Positions 43,871 through 56,256 of a stretch of DNA of 64,000 nt are shown in pieces (the stretch's first letter is position 1; the number at the start of each line of letters is the position of its first letter). A program made the translations under genes and the position numbers. The notes beneath the pieces are model-generated. The model did not search any database, was not told where the DNA came from, and saw only the letters and a program-made list of their open reading frames with translations. The stretch is from Mytilus galloprovincialis. Taxonomy: Eukaryota; Mollusca; Bivalvia; Mytilida; Mytilidae. The DNA lies in NCBI RefSeq assembly GCF_965363235.1, contig NC_134844.1:78709244-78773243 (forward strand). The letters are read 5' to 3'.

Positions 43871-46064
43871 ATGAATAGCGATAAACAGATACTTGTGACC
43901 CGAGATCCAGTCTTTGTCAATAAGAATATCATTGATGGCAGATACATTGGGAAAAGACCTCCAAACTATTTTGTCTTAGCCGTTGTCATTACTGTGTTAA
44001 ATCCACTATTGGGACCAATAGCTATTTTGTTTTCCTGTAAGTATTTAATCACTTTTTGATACAGCCGCTTACCATACAGATAAAAACAGCTACTGTATAT
44101 TTAGAAATTATTGCAAGGTTTTTATTATTGCGAAAAATGCGACAGGGTTATAATCGCAACAATTAAAACTGGCATTTTTGTTTTTTTTTATAAAAATTTA
44201 ACAAGATTTTTCTCGATATCGCAAAGATTAAAATCGCATTTTAGTATAAAATGACAGAATCGCAATATTAAATACATGCAATAATTTCTGAATTTACAGT
44301 ATATAAATTATCTCATTAAGGATACCAAAATTAAAAACGGTAAATTCCTCTACAATAGACTTGCTGTTACCCTCAATCTAAAAAGTAAAAAAGGTCAAAA
44401 AAAGAACTAATGATATAGTTGATCATGAAGAACAAAAAAACATGATTATAAGTACTGAAACATTAAATTTTTATTTATAAACTTGAGAAAGGCTTAAACA
44501 TTATTTTAATGCTTAGATAAATGTATTGATGGTGTTCATTTATATTTAAGCACAGGTTTACAACTCCTTGTCCAATCAAATTGCTTGAATTTACCCTTAA
44601 AGTTTCGCTGATACATACTTTTTCTATGTACTACATGTAAGAACATGTAACTATTTGCATGAATAACCACAAGGAAAATATTTCATTGTAATTGATATTG
44701 AGATATTTAAAACAAAAAGTGCCACTGGCTATTTTAGATTAAAATATTGTGTCACAAATTTAAGAAATATTTTTGTTCATGAAATTATTTGTCACAAGTT
44801 GTTAACTATTTATATATCTTGCTTATAAAAACCTTGTTTTTTTTAAGTAAAATGTTTTTAGAGGACAAGTACATTTTGTAACTCACCACATCTGGATTAA
44901 AAACTGTGATCAAAGTAAATGCAATCTTATTTAACTGTGGTCATCCAACATTTATATTTTATACAGAAAAAAGTATATAATATAAAATCTTGTGTTGGGA
45001 ATTTCAAGCAGTTTGTTTGTACAAGGACTTGATATATTTACTTGAGGGGGTGGGGGTAGAAAAGTCACACAAAATGAGGATGATGGTGTTTAATTTATAA
45101 ACTATAAGCTTTATAGAGTTTGATTTTTTTGGCTAAATCAACATAGCTTTAGTTTTGATGTGAAACGGTAAAAAACCCACTTTCACTTAACTGCATATCA
45201 ATTTATGGTCAATTTCTTTTCTAATCTTATGCAAAAAAGTGGACATCTTTTTATCTCAATATAGACATTATACATACTAACACCAGCAGCCACATTTCTA
45301 TCGTCTTCTTTTAGGGTTAATGGCCTTTTAAAAATCGGGAAAGCTCCCAATTGTAGGGACACTGCCAAATGCCCCACCAATGTCCTGATTATGGGTGTGT
45401 GCTACATTTATAAACTCTTGTAAATCACAGTGTACATTCCAGTCAGCCTGTTTTTATATAACATTTGAGCTCAAGATTAAACAACACCTCAACATGTTTA
45501 ATAAAACATAAAAATAATGAAATTGAGAATGATTGTACTGTAATGTTGAATGAGACAACTACAAAGTACATGTATGGTACAATGTAGTGTGAACAAAGTA
45601 CCAGAATATTAGTACATGTGGGTCTCTAAGGCCTTCAACAGTGTTCATGTGTAATGTATATATGTCTGTATGACTTAAAAAACTCCTAAGAAAATCCTAA
45701 ACGGATCAAAGTCCGTTCTAGATTAAATTTGAAGTATTGAATTTTAATTGAGATACACTGTAGTATTTACCATACATTTGTAATTACAAATGTAAATAAT
45801 TGTTCTCTTAATGAAAAGAAATTGAAATATCATGTGTTATGTCGATCCATAAATTTGTATTGATGCACAAATAATAATTTTTTATCTTTCTTTTCAGTTA
45901 TGTCAACAAGGTCGTACAACGATGGTGATTTGAAGTATTCTGAGAAGTGGGCCTCTTATGCCTTCATGTGGAGCATGTTGACTGTCGGTATAACAATAAT
46001 ATTGGGATGTGCTATAGGCTTCGCTCTAAGTGAGATGTCCATATCAGGAGGTCACCAACCTTGA
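43871..46064 (+). CDS. CD225/dispanin (IFITM-like) small membrane protein
   Basis: Two coding exons, 43871-44036 (donor TCCT|GTAAGT) and 45898-46064 (acceptor TTTTCAG|TT), join in phase 1 to give 110 residues ending GGHQP. A CAG acceptor seven bases before the ATG indicates an untranslated upstream exon. The protein has a short polar N-terminus, then PPNYFVLAVVITVLNPLLGP with IAILFS (first hydrophobic segment, residues about 31-55), a cytoplasmic loop RSYNDGDLKYSEKWASYAF, and a second segment (about 75-100). This is the CD225 plan: intramembrane helix, loop with the Asp-Gly-Asp/Ala-like spacing, then a transmembrane helix. Vertebrate relatives include IFITM antiviral proteins, synaptic PRRT2 and TMEM proteins; function cannot be told apart here. 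The Cys pair usual in the first segment of IFITMs is absent. Confidence 0.8.
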
Positions 46065-47340
46065 GAGACTATTACCCACAATGCAATTTTATGGCAACAC
46101 AGCTGAAGGACAACATATTTTAAATTTTATGTTAAATTTTAAAACTTATTATTTTGTTATAACTTTGAATGAAAGATGAATTGTAACTAGAAATTATTAT
46201 TAATTAATCATTGGTTTTAACTTTTAATATTTTAAAGTATACTTAGTTCAAAAAATTGCAGTAATTATGGAATTTTTTTTAAATTGTTTTATTTGGAAGG
46301 GGAGATAATTATTGAAGAAATTTGAAAAATTATATTTTTTTGATTTTCATTTAAATTCCAAATGAAAATAAGGTCATATAATTTGTAGAAATTCCTTTGT
46401 AAAGGACATTTGTGTATTTTATTGTTGAAAATTATTTCCCAGAACGCATCAGCTTCTTAAATGGTGAGTTCTGATAAAACATATTCACCTTTTCTCTATA
46501 GACTTATACTTAAACATTCCATATAAATCATTACATTCCATAGTATTTTTTACCAAGTAGATTCAAGATCTTTTTAGAAGCTATGCATTTAATTTGATTT
46601 GAAATTATTTTACTTGATGTCTCAATTTACTCTTGTCTGAATTAATTAAACCACCGACATGTATTTCCGGTAAAACATATATAATTTACTTCTTTTTCTA
46701 ATTTAAAAAAAAAATTACAAAACACATAAGGTGATTTTATTTTATTGAAAATCGCTGTAAAATAACAAAAATAGTGATTGTGGTTAAAAAAAAGCTGAAA
46801 TTACTCTGATTTTCCAACCAGTCCCATATGCTTATATAGTAGGCATTTATTATAGTTTTAGCTTAATTCACCAATGAAATATACCACCAAAAAAGTCAGT
46901 GGTGTAAAAACAACACCCAGAGTTGTTTATAAATAAATCACCTTGTTTGTACGTAAATAAATGCATATAGCTGTTAACCTTTTCCCTGGTGTTAAATTAT
47001 TGTAGACACAAAATGTGCATTCTGTTATGAACATTAATCATAGATTCATAATTGAACATGACAGATTGTTTTTATATTGTATATTTTGTCTTTTATGAAA
47101 TCCAAATATTTCAATGAATTTTCACAGAACGTTTTTTATACTTGTGCATTTTATGAAAACAGTATTGTGTAAGTTATTGATGTTAATTAAGGTTATACAT
47201 TTTGTATACTTATATAGGTTGTAAAATTGTCTGAGTTGTGGAAAATGTCAAATTTGATTTAAGACAGAATTTGAAAAAAACTATGAGATGAGTTTACATA
47301 GAAAATTTGGTAAAAATCCAAATAAATTTTTGAATGAATG
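46065..47340 (+). other. Probable 3' untranslated region of the CD225 gene
   Basis: This is a long AT-rich tail with no frames of interest. Candidate poly(A) signals AATAAA lie near 46930 and at 47321-47326, the latter about 1.26 kb after the stop. Which one is used cannot be told. Confidence 0.4.
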
Positions 47341-48301
47341 TACCCTACATTGTCCTGTGTGGCAAATCCTTTTTTTCTTTATTTCTTGTGCAGCTTAAAT
47401 TAGATATTTTCTAATTTAGCAATCAATTGAGAATTTGAAAAACAGGTAAAGTAATCAAAATCTCATAAATTCCTGTTGTATAATTTAATTTTTATAATAT
47501 AGAGAATAACATCAACTACCTCATCTCAAATCTGACTGAAAACAGCTGTTATATATTCTTTTTTTTCATCTTTCTTCAACCTTTATTTTCTCGAAAATAT
47601 ATATATTAAAAAAAATATATGAAATGTTATTCTTATATTAACCTAAACTGATAAATTAATTACATATGAATTGTAGATACCTCATTTTCAGATAAATTTT
47701 TGATCATTTGATAGAAAAATATAAGTATGTTTTAAAATTTTGAAAATGTATACCGATATTTTTAAAGATTTAAGCTCATCATCTCAAAAAGAAAAAAAAT
47801 CAGTGAAAAGAAATCAAAATAAGGGTTTCAGTTTTTAATTTGGTTTAAAATTCAAGATTGATTTATAATAAGATAATTATTCTTATGAATTATGAAAACG
47901 ATGTATTTTGTGATTTTTTTTATATCTAATCATCCACATACTCTTTGTTATGACTGACAAATCATACTTATATAGTATGACAACCAGCACAAGATGGTAC
48001 TAAAATTGTATATAGAACATTTTTTAACAAACTTTTAGAATATATATGATTTTAGCATAATTACTGTTAATACAATACAGGACTGGCACAAGTTCATCAA
48101 AAGCTGGCAACTTTGTCAATTTTATATTCTCTTTAGCAAAATAGGTTAATTCATGGTGCATCTGTTTTGTTTTAGCAGATAAAAGACTCATTTTTTTATC
48201 ATGCAAACATCTCCTTTTAATATGTGCCCTTTCAATTTTAAAACATTTTTAAAATCATGGAAAATTAATGTAACCATACATTTGTATGTTAGTTAGGAAT
48301 G

Positions 48302-48419
48302 ACTGTAATATTTTTTCTGTCTATCCAAAATAACATAAAAAATGGGGTGCACACTGTTTAATAACCTGCTGCACCACATTTTTTATGTTATTTCGAATAG
48401 ACAGAAAAAATATTACAGT
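48302..48419. mobile_element. Foldback MITE-like element, 118 bp
   Basis: Arms of about 51 bp start ACTGTAATATTTTTTCTGTC and end with the mirrored GACAGAAAAAATATTACAGT. They have four or so mismatches and a loop of about 15 bases. The unit is entirely palindromic and non-coding. Confidence 0.7.
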
Positions 48420-50460
48420 AATTTGTTATAATTTAATTCTAAATTTCATTTAACTGGAGAAAACCATGAAAAACGTTGATGGTGTCACGGTCACATGACT
48501 AAATTTTGTCTATGGGCTAATAACTAAATAACGTCAGCCAATCAGAAGAAGCGTTACATCCAAAATCAAATTATTTTCAAATAGCTGTTTCTTGAGTGAA
48601 TTCTATGTAAATCGGAAATTAATGTACATATTTTATAACCAAGTGCTTGTGACAGAATTTAAACATAAAACTTAAATTTGGCATCGCCCACAAAGAATTT
48701 TTTTTAAGCACCATGATATTTGGACAAACACTTTTTCACTTACAATAACTCTAACTAGAAGAACATCTTGCCAAGTTTGTAACTTTAGCCAGTCCTGTAT
48801 TGTAGAAAAGATATTCTGAAGAAATGATTTTTAGTCTGGTACAGGTGCTTGAAATATTTGTATATGAATTATCTATGTATGTTTTAGACAATTGTTATAG
48901 AATTTTAGTCATTTTATCAAATCATTGTATTTACCATGTTAAATCATCAATTAAAATGTAAATTCACAATTTTGTTTGTCTGACATTTTTACTTGGCATG
49001 CTCAATATTTTACCAAATAATTAGTCCAGTTTCACAATAACAGATGTAACACTGATTGAAAGTTTAGTGATTTGTCTAATATGCCTCCATGCTGATCTTA
49101 GCAGTTAATTTAAATCATTCACAGCTTTAATTTTTCTGAAGTTCATGCAATTTTCAAAGCACATGAGATCACCCCCAGATTGTGTGGGGTTTTTGCTGTT
49201 CATGCAGTCTTTAGTTTTGTATGTTGTCTAATGTACTATTGTCTCTCTGGTTGTCTGTTCATATTTGTTTTTGCCATGGAATTGTCAGTTTATTTTTGAC
49301 TTGGGTATCCTTTGCCTCTCTTTCACTTTACGTTAAACTCATCCCTTAAAGTCATAAAACTTTCGAGTCAGTTTTTTGTACTCATACTCCAAAATCAACC
49401 AATCAAAATGTAGGATTTCATGTTTCGAGCATAATTTTTGTGCTCCCAGCACTGAGCAAAGTTTTATGACCTTGAAGGTACAACAATCTTCTCTTAAACA
49501 ATGGCCGATTAAGAATCAAATTTAAACACGGTCATCATTGGGATATAAAAGTTAAAAAAAACATGTGTCTGATCAAAAAGAAACCATAAAAAATGTAAAA
49601 TGCACTTATTTTTCAGTATGTTTAGAAATTTTAGAATGGAAGAAGTTGGCTGAATATGCATGAAATATTTGTCGCTGGACATTTAGCAAACAACAATCAT
49701 TTTCATTAATCAACAATAAAATTGTGCGATTAGGTCGATGTTTTTAGTACATGTACTGTATGAAATAATTCATCTTTCATTGAAAGTTGTAATACAGTTA
49801 TGTCTGTCAGGGATCAACTGACCAGGCACTCATTGTTACATGGTTCTTTAATTAAACTTTGATGTTCAGTTTATGTACTACAAAATTGAATGCAATAGCC
49901 AAACCATACTAATCTGTTTATATTAAAATTGTATAAGTATTTGTAAAACGACATAAGGTGAAATACAAAATTACCCCTCAGTAAATTCAATTTCTTTATA
50001 AAGACTGATTTTGTGATATATTCTGTAATTTTACAATAACATTGACCCTACATGCACATGTCCGTCAGTCAGGATTTACCTGACGGACCTCAATCTCATT
50101 TAATAGATTAATGACTAATGTTAAGGTTTTTTTTGTCAAGTTAGTATCTCACATACTGTAAGCAGTTAGAGTTCAACTTTGTTTGGTCCGAATGTGAGGC
50201 TGTATCTGACCCTGACCTCATTTTCATAGTTCATTGATTAATTGTTTTGTATTCGGATCAATTTGTTAGATACTATAAGCAGAAGGGTAACTATACATGG
50301 TGTATAAAATGATTGCAATGTGTGCCTGTCGACTAGAGAAAGCAACTACCAGCTGTCTAAAGGGAGATCGAAATATGCTTGCTTTATTTATAAGGCCTCA
50401 TATCTTGACTTTAAATTTAGTAAACAGTACGTCAGTACTTTGATTGTAAGCTAATATGTT
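48420..50460. other. Intergenic stretch with one dispersed repeat
   Basis: AT-rich. At about 49200-49325 lies a mussel repeat with TTGTCTCTCTGGTTGTC, TGCCATGGAATTGTCAGTTT and GGGTATCCTTTGCCTCTC, related to the copy near 26290-26440. Otherwise I see nothing coding. Confidence 0.4.
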
Positions 50461-50484
50461 CATTGATGGGGTTTTTTTTGTTGA

Positions 50485-51180
50485 GCCTTCGACTTTAGTC
50501 GAAAAAGCGAGACTAAGCGATCCTACATTCCGGCGGCGGCGGCGGCGGCGTCCACAAATATTCACTCTGTGGTTAAAGTTTTAGAAATTTTAATAACTTT
50601 CTTAAACTATACTGGATTTCCCAAACTTGGACAGAAGCTTGTTTATCATCATAAGATAGTATCCAGAAGTAAATGTTGTAAAAATAGAATTCCATTTTTT
50701 CCGTATTTTACTTATAAATGGACTTAGTTTTTTCTGCGGGGAACATTACATTCACTCTGTGGTTAAAGTTTTTAAAATTTTAATAACTTTCTTAAACAAT
50801 CCTGGGTTTGTACCAAACTTGGACAGAAGCTTATTTATGATCATAAGATAGTATCCAGAAGTAAATTTTGTAAAAAGATAACTCCATTTTTTCTGTATTT
50901 TACTTTTAAATGGACTTAGATTTTCTTCCAGTTAACATTACATACAGTCTGCAGTTAAAGTTTTCAAAACATTTATTAGATTCATTAACTATCCTAAATT
51001 TTTACCAAACTTGGACAGAAGCTTCTTACAATCATAAGATAGTATCAAGAGGAATGTTTTTATTGAGTTTTTTCCTCATTTTTGTTGAGCCTGCGATTTA
51101 CAGCAAAAGTAGGCGAGACACTGGGTTCCGTGGAACCCTTACATATTGTCTATTTTGGGTTGTATTTAGGTTTCAGGTAT
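50485..51180 (+). repeat. Dispersed repeat with three tandem units of about 190 bp
   Basis: The head GAGCCTTCGACTTTAGTCGA is followed by a (CGG)n run at 50531-50551. Three units then start near 50565, 50753 and 50945 with CACTCTGTGGTTAAAGTTTT or a variant, each carrying ACTTGGACAGAAGCTT and CATAAGATAGTATC. The tail repeats a head-like word, GTTGAGCCTGCGATTTACAG (51083-51102). I recognise this as an abundant bivalve repeat. The frame at 50910-51182 is repeat-derived. Confidence 0.7.
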
Positions 51181-51589
51181 AGATGTAGATAATCATTATA
51201 ATAACAAAACAAAATTTTAATAAAAAAATAAACAATTAAATAACTAAACAGAAGAAATGAATGTATCTATAAATCAAAGACAGCCTATTCACTATCTTCG
51301 GTATTCTGGCAGTACAGCAACAGCAAAGGTGTTTCAGCAATTTTCTAAAATGCTGAAATCTACCTGCTGATTTTAGAGTATATCTGAGGGTAGATTCACT
51401 TTGCTGGCTATTCAGTATTTCTATCTGAACTTATTCGGTTGGTTCATTTTCGTCAGTTGACAGTCTTTTGACGGATTCAAATGAATTTTTGCATGTTAAA
51501 TCTATAGTGGAAGTGTATTGACTGATTCAGTGTATTTATGAGTGGACCAAAGAGAAATTATGAGAAGGAATGATTGCCTTCAATTTAGT

Positions 51590-51925
51590 TGTAATCAAAT
51601 CAATACAAATTCATAGGGAAAATTGAGAAAGGAAATAGGGAATGTATCAAAGAGACAACAATCCGACCATAGAAAAAACAACAGCAGGTCTTCAATGTAA
51701 CGAGAAATTCCCGCATCCGGAGGCGTCCTTCAGCTGGCCCCTAAACAAAAATATACTAGTTCAGTGATAATGAACGCCATACTAATTTCCAAATTGTACA
51801 CAAGAAACTAAAATTAAATAAATACAAGACTAGCAAAGACCAGAGGCTCCTGACTTGGAACAGGCGTAAAAATGCGGCGGGGTTAAACATGTTTATGAGA
51901 TCTCAACCCTCCCATTATATCTCCA
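51590..51925 (-). repeat. Dispersed repeat related to family R1
   Basis: GAATGTATCAAAGAGACAAC, CCGCATCCGGAGGCGTCC, CCAGAGGCTCCTGACTTGGA and GCGGCGGGGTTAAACATGTT mark a reverse-oriented repeat sharing its last blocks with family R1. The same GTCAAAGAGACAAC word recurs near 53320. Confidence 0.6.
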
Positions 51926-51984
51926 GCCAATGTAGAAAAGTAAACACATAAAAATACGAACATCTAAAATTCAATTCAAGAGAG

Positions 51985-52285
51985 GTCCAAGTCTGAGGGG
52001 GGGGGGGGGGGGGGGTAGCACCCCCTTTATTTTGGCCAATCAATGCATTTGTATCGGGACATATGTTTTGCTCTCCCCTTTGTCCTGGGTAAGCACCCCC
52101 ACCCCCTATTTTATGCACATTGATAATAAAAACAACAAAAAGTAAAAAAAATATAAAATACCAAAATAAGTAAAAAGAAATCATTAGAATAATAATGTAA
52201 ATAGAAAATATCGCCTCCAGAGGTTATATATTAAAGGACTAGCACCCCCCCCCCCCCCCTTTTTGAAAATTGCTGGATCCGCCCT
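51985..52285 (+). repeat. GGATCC-ended SINE/MITE-like repeat with G/C homopolymers
   Basis: A G run (about 51988-52014) leads into TAGCACCCCCTTTATTTTGG, ATCAATGCATTTGTATCGGG, ACATATGTTTTGC and GTCCTGGGTAAGCACCCCC. Later come a C run (about 52246-52258) and GCTGGATCCGCCC. The same blocks occur in the same order at 56257-56415, so this is one repeat family. Confidence 0.7.
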
Positions 52286-52288
52286 AGA

Positions 52289-52380
52289 CCAAATAATTAT
52301 GACGTCTTGCAAGGCTTTTTTATAACTTTTTTATGACATAAAAATATAAAAAAGCCTTGCAAGACGTCATAATTATTTGG
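52289..52380. repeat. Perfect inverted repeat, 36-bp arms
   Basis: The arms at 52289-52324 and 52345-52380 are exact reverse complements (CCAAATAATTATGACGTC at the outer end, AAGGCTTTTTTATA at the inner end), with a 20-base spacer. It sits between two GGATCC-type ends (GGATCCGCCC before, GATCCGCCCC after), so it forms part of, or lies inside, that repeat. Confidence 0.85.
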
Positions 52381-52779
52381 ACTAGATCCGCCCCTGCTGA
52401 GGATCACACATACATGTGCTGAGTTAAAGCATAAATTTGTGGACTTGCACCCACATACCTTTAATTGGGAAAGCATATACTGTAATTTAATTGCATGACA
52501 TCTTGTTTTTGTACACAAATTATCACAAAGACTTTTCAATTTTCTTCTTCTTTTTACAGCCCCTTAGAACTGCAATTAAATTGTGGATCCGCCCTTCTCT
52601 AAACAATTTAAATTTTAAAAAGAACCTTTTCTTTGAATTCCAGAGTTCTTCCAAAGTTGCCGGCCAGGAGAGAAACTGCAATTTACACGACTGAAATAAG
52701 TACATTACCATATGATTGGAATCGATGTAATTTTGAAAATATATTTATAAAATCTATGATTATTTTATTCTTAATAGCT

Positions 52780-52911
52780 AAAGAAAAGAAGAAAAAGAAG
52801 ACAACTGATCGTTTCGAGTTATTGGCTGAGGCATCAGAAAGGCGACACACGGAAAAAATGGAATGCTTCAAAAGTCTTATAGATGTCATGAAAGACATTG
52901 CAAAAAAGTAG
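52780..52911 (+). CDS. Probable last coding exon of a Harbinger Myb/SANT-like protein
   Basis: After a TTCTTAATAG acceptor the frame reads KEKKKKKTTDRFELLAEASE and ends MECFKSLIDVMKDIAKK at TAG. A basic stretch followed by a short helix of this type (RxxKMExFKSLI) ends many Myb/SANT-like DNA-binding proteins encoded by PIF/Harbinger transposons. It points tail to tail with the nuclease gene at 53464-55043, the expected partner. No SANT domain is visible upstream, where other repeats lie, so the gene is probably truncated. Confidence 0.4.
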   Translation, partial: KEKKKKKTTDRFELLAEASERRHTEKMECFKSLIDVMKDIAKK

Positions 52912-53149
52912 ATCCAGATGTAACTCTGTATCAGATCTCATTTCTTGTTGACACTTTTTTTATGTTTAATTGTTTCCACACAGATATGTGTTTTATTTGT
53001 TTTATTGTTACAGAGTATACCTGAAGAATATACTTATTATTAAATATACACAAACTGATGATTTTATTTGATTTTTATGAAATTCTTGAATCCAGCATTT
53101 CAGCATCAAGACAAACATATGTTGCATCTTTTTTTTTTGGTTTCCTATT

Positions 53150-53290
53150 TGAATTTTTGAACACTGGTAATTTTGGGCCTTTATAGCTTGCTGTTTAGTG
53201 TGAGCAAACTTGAAAGCTTTGTGCTTAAGACCCTACTGTAACCTAAATTTGCTTATTCATCCGAACTCATACCATATCTTCTTCAGTATT
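53150..53290 (+). repeat. Eroded copy of repeat family R1
   Basis: GGGCCTTTATAGCTTGCTGT, GTGTGAGC, CTTAAGACCCTACTGTAACC and AACTCATACCATATCTTCTT follow the order of the R1 end. It lies between the Myb-like exon and the nuclease gene. Confidence 0.55.
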
Positions 53291-53463
53291 TTTATTGAAT
53301 AAGAATGGAAACGGGGAATATGTCAAAGAGACAACATCCCGGCTAAAACATACAAAACAACTCAAGGCCACTAAAACCAATAAAATCTACATAATGTACT
53401 TTAATCATGGGTGTATTTGTTTGAATAACATTTCAAAGTTGAAATAATGTTTATTGTCATTTA

Positions 53464-55043
53464 TTAGCTGTTGACTCTGTTTAATTCGATAGTTAGATTG
53501 TTTCTCTTCAAGATACCTTCTCCATTGTCTGCATTCACTGGAAAGTTCTCCCCTAAATTTGCGTCCAATTCATCAATTTCTGCATCAATAAATTCAGCAA
53601 TGTCTTCATCACTTTGTAGGCAGATATTATGGAGAACACAGCAGGCTGAAATTATTTTACAAATACACTTGATATCTCTAATGCTAACGTATTTCAAACG
53701 ACGAAAACGTCCTTTTAACAAAGCAAAGGCTCTTTCAATTACCTGTCTTTTGGATGACAGAAATTTGTTGAAATTATATTGCTCTCTTGTTAAATTTCCA
53801 TTGTCGCGAAATGGTGTTATAAGCCACCTCATTAGTGCGTAAGCCGCATCGCCTAGAATGTGATATTGTCCTTGCCTGCAGAGTTCATCTCCAATTTCAG
53901 ATAAATGAGAATGCTTAAACGCCTTAGCGTCATGGCATCTTCCTGGCATACCTACACAAATGTTAACGAAACTAAGATCGTCTTTGCATACGGCCTGTAA
54001 AATTACAGAGTGAAATTTTTTTCTATTATAGTATGAATTGGGACATTCCAATGGCTGCTCAATCGGAATGTGGCTTCCATCGATTGCCCCTATAATGTTT
54101 TGAAATTCGTATGTCCCCATTTCATTAAACTTTATTGCGACAGAATCCAATTCTTCAGGCCACTGAACAAATCTGGGGAGAAGATCATTTATTGCGTTAA
54201 CAACCTTTTCTCTGTACTTGGTAAATGTTGAAACAGTTATATTAAACCGATCGCTTATTCCTAAAATAGTTTCTTGTGATGCTAAATATCGCAAAACGAT
54301 CATTACTTTTTTCTCCAATGGTATTTCTTGTCGTCCCCCTCGATATGTTCTTTTTGCCAATTGTTCATTAGCTCCTAACAGTTGACATACAAGTTCAAAA
54401 GACTGAGGTGAAATCCTAAAAAATTTCTTGAACATATCTGGGAAATATCTTGGAACTGTCCACTCGAAAAAGTCCTGTGTTTTATGACGATCCTTTCGAT
54501 CACTGAAATTAAGAAAATAAAGATGTATATTTTCTGATACATACAATTTAATATTCAAAATATCCAATAGGAAAACGATTAAGTTGAACAGTGAAGAATT
54601 GATATGCTTGATAAATGTATTTGATATTATTTTTAGTACAATTGTTTATTCTGAGAATGCTGGCTTTATAAACTGCCACACTTTTTTATGAAGGTAATCT
54701 GGTAAACTTGTCCAGGAGCGAATTCATAAAAAAATAAAAATGCCGAATCTCGAATTCACGAAAAAAGTAAGGAAAAGAAATCGGCCAAATCCCGAATTCC
54801 CGAATGATGTTATTTTTATAGCAATAAAAATGAAGGGGGATGGTATACATGCCGGTCACGCCCCTTTACACACATGCTTACACATACAAACAAATAGTAG
54901 GAAAAATCAACAAATTAGCTCAAGGTAGTATATTTCTTAAAAATAAAATACCTTTCCAAAAGGAAATTTGACTCATCATCTGAAGATTCCATCAATTCCA
55001 TGGCAACACAAGTTGCCACACAAATAGCACTGCAATCGGCCAT
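53464..55043 (-). CDS. HARBI1-like PIF/Harbinger nuclease (DDE_Tnp_4)
   Basis: Two exons, 55043-54952 and 54502-53464, join in phase 2 (GAA AG|T GAT) to give 376 residues; the start is MADCSAICVATCVAMELMES. The donor is AAAG|GTATTT and the acceptor is TTAATTTCAG. The DDE nuclease core is complete: AIDGSHIPI (first Asp), LGDAAYALM (second Asp) and ERAFALLKGRFRRLK (Glu), followed by the usual CVLHNIC end. A helix-turn-helix region with SDRFNITVSTFTKYREKV precedes it. Length fits the HARBI1 family (about 350-400). It could be an active or recent Harbinger transposase or a domesticated host HARBI1. I could not find clear terminal inverted repeats or a TAA target duplication, so this stays open. 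Confidence 0.85.
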
Positions 55044-55091
55044 ATTGTATATAGTCGGTTCGTTCGTTTCTACGGTTGGTCCGGTGTAGAT

Positions 55092-55105
55092 CGACCACGT
55101 GGTCG
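55092..55105. promoter_or_regulatory. 14-bp palindrome with E-box upstream of the HARBI1-like start
   Basis: CGACCACGTGGTCG is a perfect palindrome centred on the E-box CACGTG, about 50 bases upstream of the HARBI1-like ATG (minus strand). Related GTCGGTTCG and CGAATCGAC words flank it. It may be a promoter element or part of the transposon end; the role is inferred. Confidence 0.3.
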
Positions 55106-55214
55106 GTGTATACCGAATTAGTCAGAAACGAATCGACCCACTGCTCAAGATGTCCAAGTTTCTTGACAAACTATGACCACGACGAAAGTACTCCTATTTC
55201 AGTTATTTGTTTTT

Positions 55215-55640
55215 CTTGTATTTTATTTCTCGCACCGATCTTTTGAGTTAGGCCAATTGCTACTGATTTTTATATGTTGTTCACATGTTGTGCAGTTACA
55301 CCGCTGTACTGGGAAGTTTGCGAGCTTACAAACAGGTTCAACCTCGAAACTTTCTTAATGTGCTTGTCTCAAGTCATAGTCATGTTATTCGAAATATCAT
55401 TTGAAAATATTAAAGATAATGCTGTCTTCATTCGATGTTTTGGTGTCGGTATCTGTGCAAAAAAAAAAGACACTTATTTAAATTCAATAATAGAAAAAAC
55501 ATCAGAAACAAGACCACCAACGAAAACAGCAACAAAAATAGAAACAACATCAAAAACAAAACCACCAACAGAAATAACGGAAACAGCAACCACAATGGAA
55601 ACAATAACAACGAAAAGGGTGTTGTGGTGGAGTTGTAAAT
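55215..55640 (+). repeat. Eroded R1-type repeat followed by an A/C-rich low-complexity tract
   Basis: 55245-55390 follows the order of family R1 (GAGTTAGGCC, GTGCAGTTACACCGCTGTAC, TTGTCTCAAGTCATAG) but is diverged. 55490-55620 is a tract of AACAACA/CCACCAAC words that translates as a Thr-rich string. I do not regard the frames here as genes. Confidence 0.5.
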
Positions 55641-56256
55641 TGGAAAGTTTGTAATATTATTGAAGTTATAATTTTTTTTCTATAGAGTATTTGTTACCGC
55701 TCCACAATGCCAATAATAGCTCTAGTTCTTCAGTGTCTAGCTGCGTACTCCTATGATCAACTATATATATATATATATATTATTTTTCATTTGAAAAAAT
55801 AAAGACATGTTCATTGTATGAACTTGGTTCATACTCCGTTGAAGAGTAAGACGACAACAAAATACCAACAGCTGGAGTGTGAAATTCATCAAACTGTTTC
55901 TTTATCTTTTCTTGTCTCCTTTTTATGCGTCTATGCTCTCTTTCTTTTTTCCAACTTTTATCTCTTTCAAAATCTTCAATATAAACTTTTTTTCTTTAAG
56001 AGTCTCTAACTGCCTGAAAGAAGGCAGAACGTTCTTCTTCGCTGGCGGTTTCTTCAGTTTCAAGAGTATCTGTTTCACCATGATACTGATCCCCCTTTTC
56101 ACCGTGTTTTTTGTTGTGTGTAGCAGTGCCAGTTAGCTTGTTAAGCTATAGCTCTTTGCTTCTAAAATCTCCAAAAATAGCAGCTCTCTCCTCTTCTGCT
56201 GCATGTTTCTTCTCTATCCTTTGTTTAGCTCTATAGTTATATTATTTGTATCCCCC

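Noticed and set aside
50910-51182. 90-codon plus-strand frame
   Set aside because: It lies wholly inside the tandem bivalve repeat at 50485-51180.
55274-55654. 126-codon frame with a Thr-rich end, possibly mucin-like
   Set aside because: The first half follows repeat family R1 and the second half is an A/C-rich low-complexity tract; no signal peptide or splice evidence.
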